A program made the position numbers and the translations under genes. A stretch of DNA of 6,701 bases, taken from positions 1 to 6,701 of the forward strand of contig SLKB01000243.1 in assembly GCA_007134805.1 (NCBI GenBank). The letters run 5' to 3'. Shown here one piece after another: positions 6,043-6,701 of this stretch; the stretch's first letter is position 1, and each line of letters opens with the position of its first letter. This DNA is from Paracoccaceae bacterium. GTDB lineage: Bacteria > Pseudomonadota > Alphaproteobacteria > Rhodobacterales > Rhodobacteraceae. Under the pieces are notes generated by a model. The model did not search any database and was not told the DNA's origin. It saw nothing but the letters and a program-made list of their open reading frames with translations.

Positions 6043-6701
6043 ATGAATATCGAGAAATTCACCGAACGGGCCAAGGGCTTCCTGCAGGCCGCGCAGACCA
6101 TCGCGCTGCGCGAAGAACATCAGCGGGTCGCCCCCACGCATCTGCTCAAAGCCCTGCTGGACGATGATCAGGGCATGTCGGCCAATCTGATCCGCCGCGC
6201 AGGCGGCGCGCCCGAACGGGTCGCGCAGGCCAATGACATCGCGCTGGCAAAGATCCCCCGGGTTTCGGGCGGCGACGGGCAGATCTATATCGACCCGCAG
6301 ACCGCGCGCGTGATCGACCAGGCCGAACAGATCTCGAAAAAGGCCGGCGACAGCTATGTCACGGTCGAGCGGCTGCTGACCGCGCTCGCGCTCGTGCGCT
6401 CCGAGGCGAAAGACGCGCTCGATGCAGGCGCGGTGACCGCGCAGAATCTCAACGCGGCGATCAACGACCTGCGCAAGGGCCGCACCGCCGACACCTCCTC
6501 GGCCGAGGAAGGCTATGAGGCGCTGAAGAAATACGCCCGCGACCTGACCGAGGCCGCCCGCGACGGCAAGATCGACCCGATAATCGGCCGCGACGAGGAA
6601 ATCCGCCGCGCGATGCAGGTGCTCTCGCGCCGCACCAAGAACAACCCGGTGCTGATCGGCGAGCCTGGCGTGGGCAAGACCGCCATCGCCGAGGGGCTGG
6701 C
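6043..6701 (+). CDS. clpB: ATP-dependent disaggregase chaperone ClpB (N-terminal part, runs off window)
   Basis: The first 219 residues of ClpB, a cytoplasmic hexameric AAA+ protein that works with DnaK to pull apart heat-damaged protein aggregates. Residues 1 to about 145 are the double Clp N-domain ([37 protein letters not shown], then [11 protein letters not shown]). The first ATPase domain then starts with [20 protein letters not shown], followed by [18 protein letters not shown]. The Walker A motif GEPGVGKT falls at residues 206-213, the same position as in E. coli ClpB. The gene is intact up to the window edge; full-length members have about 860-870 residues. It is transcribed alone from a predicted heat-shock promoter and separated from the upstream operon by a terminator. 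Confidence 0.96.
   Translation, partial: MNIEKFTERAKGFLQAAQTIALREEHQRVAPTHLLKALLDDDQGMSANLIRRAGGAPERVAQANDIALAKIPRVSGGDGQIYIDPQTARVIDQAEQISKKAGDSYVTVERLLTALALVRSEAKDALDAGAVTAQNLNAAINDLRKGRTADTSSAEEGYEALKKYARDLTEAARDGKIDPIIGRDEEIRRAMQVLSRRTKNNPVLIGEPGVGKTAIAEGL

Overview
The window is GC-rich and compactly coded. Its proteins look like those of an alphaproteobacterium of the Rhodobacterales (Rhodobacter/Paracoccus/Roseobacter type). That placement rests on remembered family resemblance of the acetyl-CoA carboxylase subunits, the short-chain-acyl-CoA-type regulator and the symporter-like sensor protein; no search was run.

Left part (1-1734, minus strand): an operon reading right to left. It holds a stand-alone receiver-domain response regulator, a small two-helix membrane protein of unknown function, and the first 330 residues of a sodium/solute-symporter-like protein. 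The symporter part is of the kind usually fused to a histidine kinase, as in CbrA and CrbS; its C-terminus lies outside the window. A plausible housekeeping promoter (TTGACA-N17-AATAAC), with an inverted repeat over its -35, sits about 140 bases upstream of the regulator gene.

Centre (1999-5364): a minus-strand regulator with an XRE-type helix-turn-helix and the C-terminal domain of the ScfR/PccR/RamB family. It is divergent from accB-accC, which encode the biotin carrier and biotin carboxylase of acetyl-CoA carboxylase. The 198-base intergenic region contains a good accB promoter (TTCACA-N17-TATAAG). It also contains a near-perfect palindrome, CTTTTGC-C-GCAAAAG, resembling the TTTGCAAA-type sites of this regulator family. 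This makes it a candidate operator for acyl-CoA-responsive control of fatty-acid synthesis and/or of the regulator itself.

Right part (5354-6701, plus strand): a small exported, probably outer-membrane beta-barrel protein whose TTG start overlaps the end of accC. It is followed by a rho-independent terminator, a well-matched sigma-32 heat-shock promoter, and the 5' third of clpB, which runs off the window.

The plausible unifying theme is acetate/acetyl-CoA metabolism: an acyl-CoA-sensing regulator next to acetyl-CoA carboxylase, beside a symporter-type sensor operon related to systems that control carbon and acetate use. This link is inference. No mobile element, CRISPR array or RNA gene was seen.
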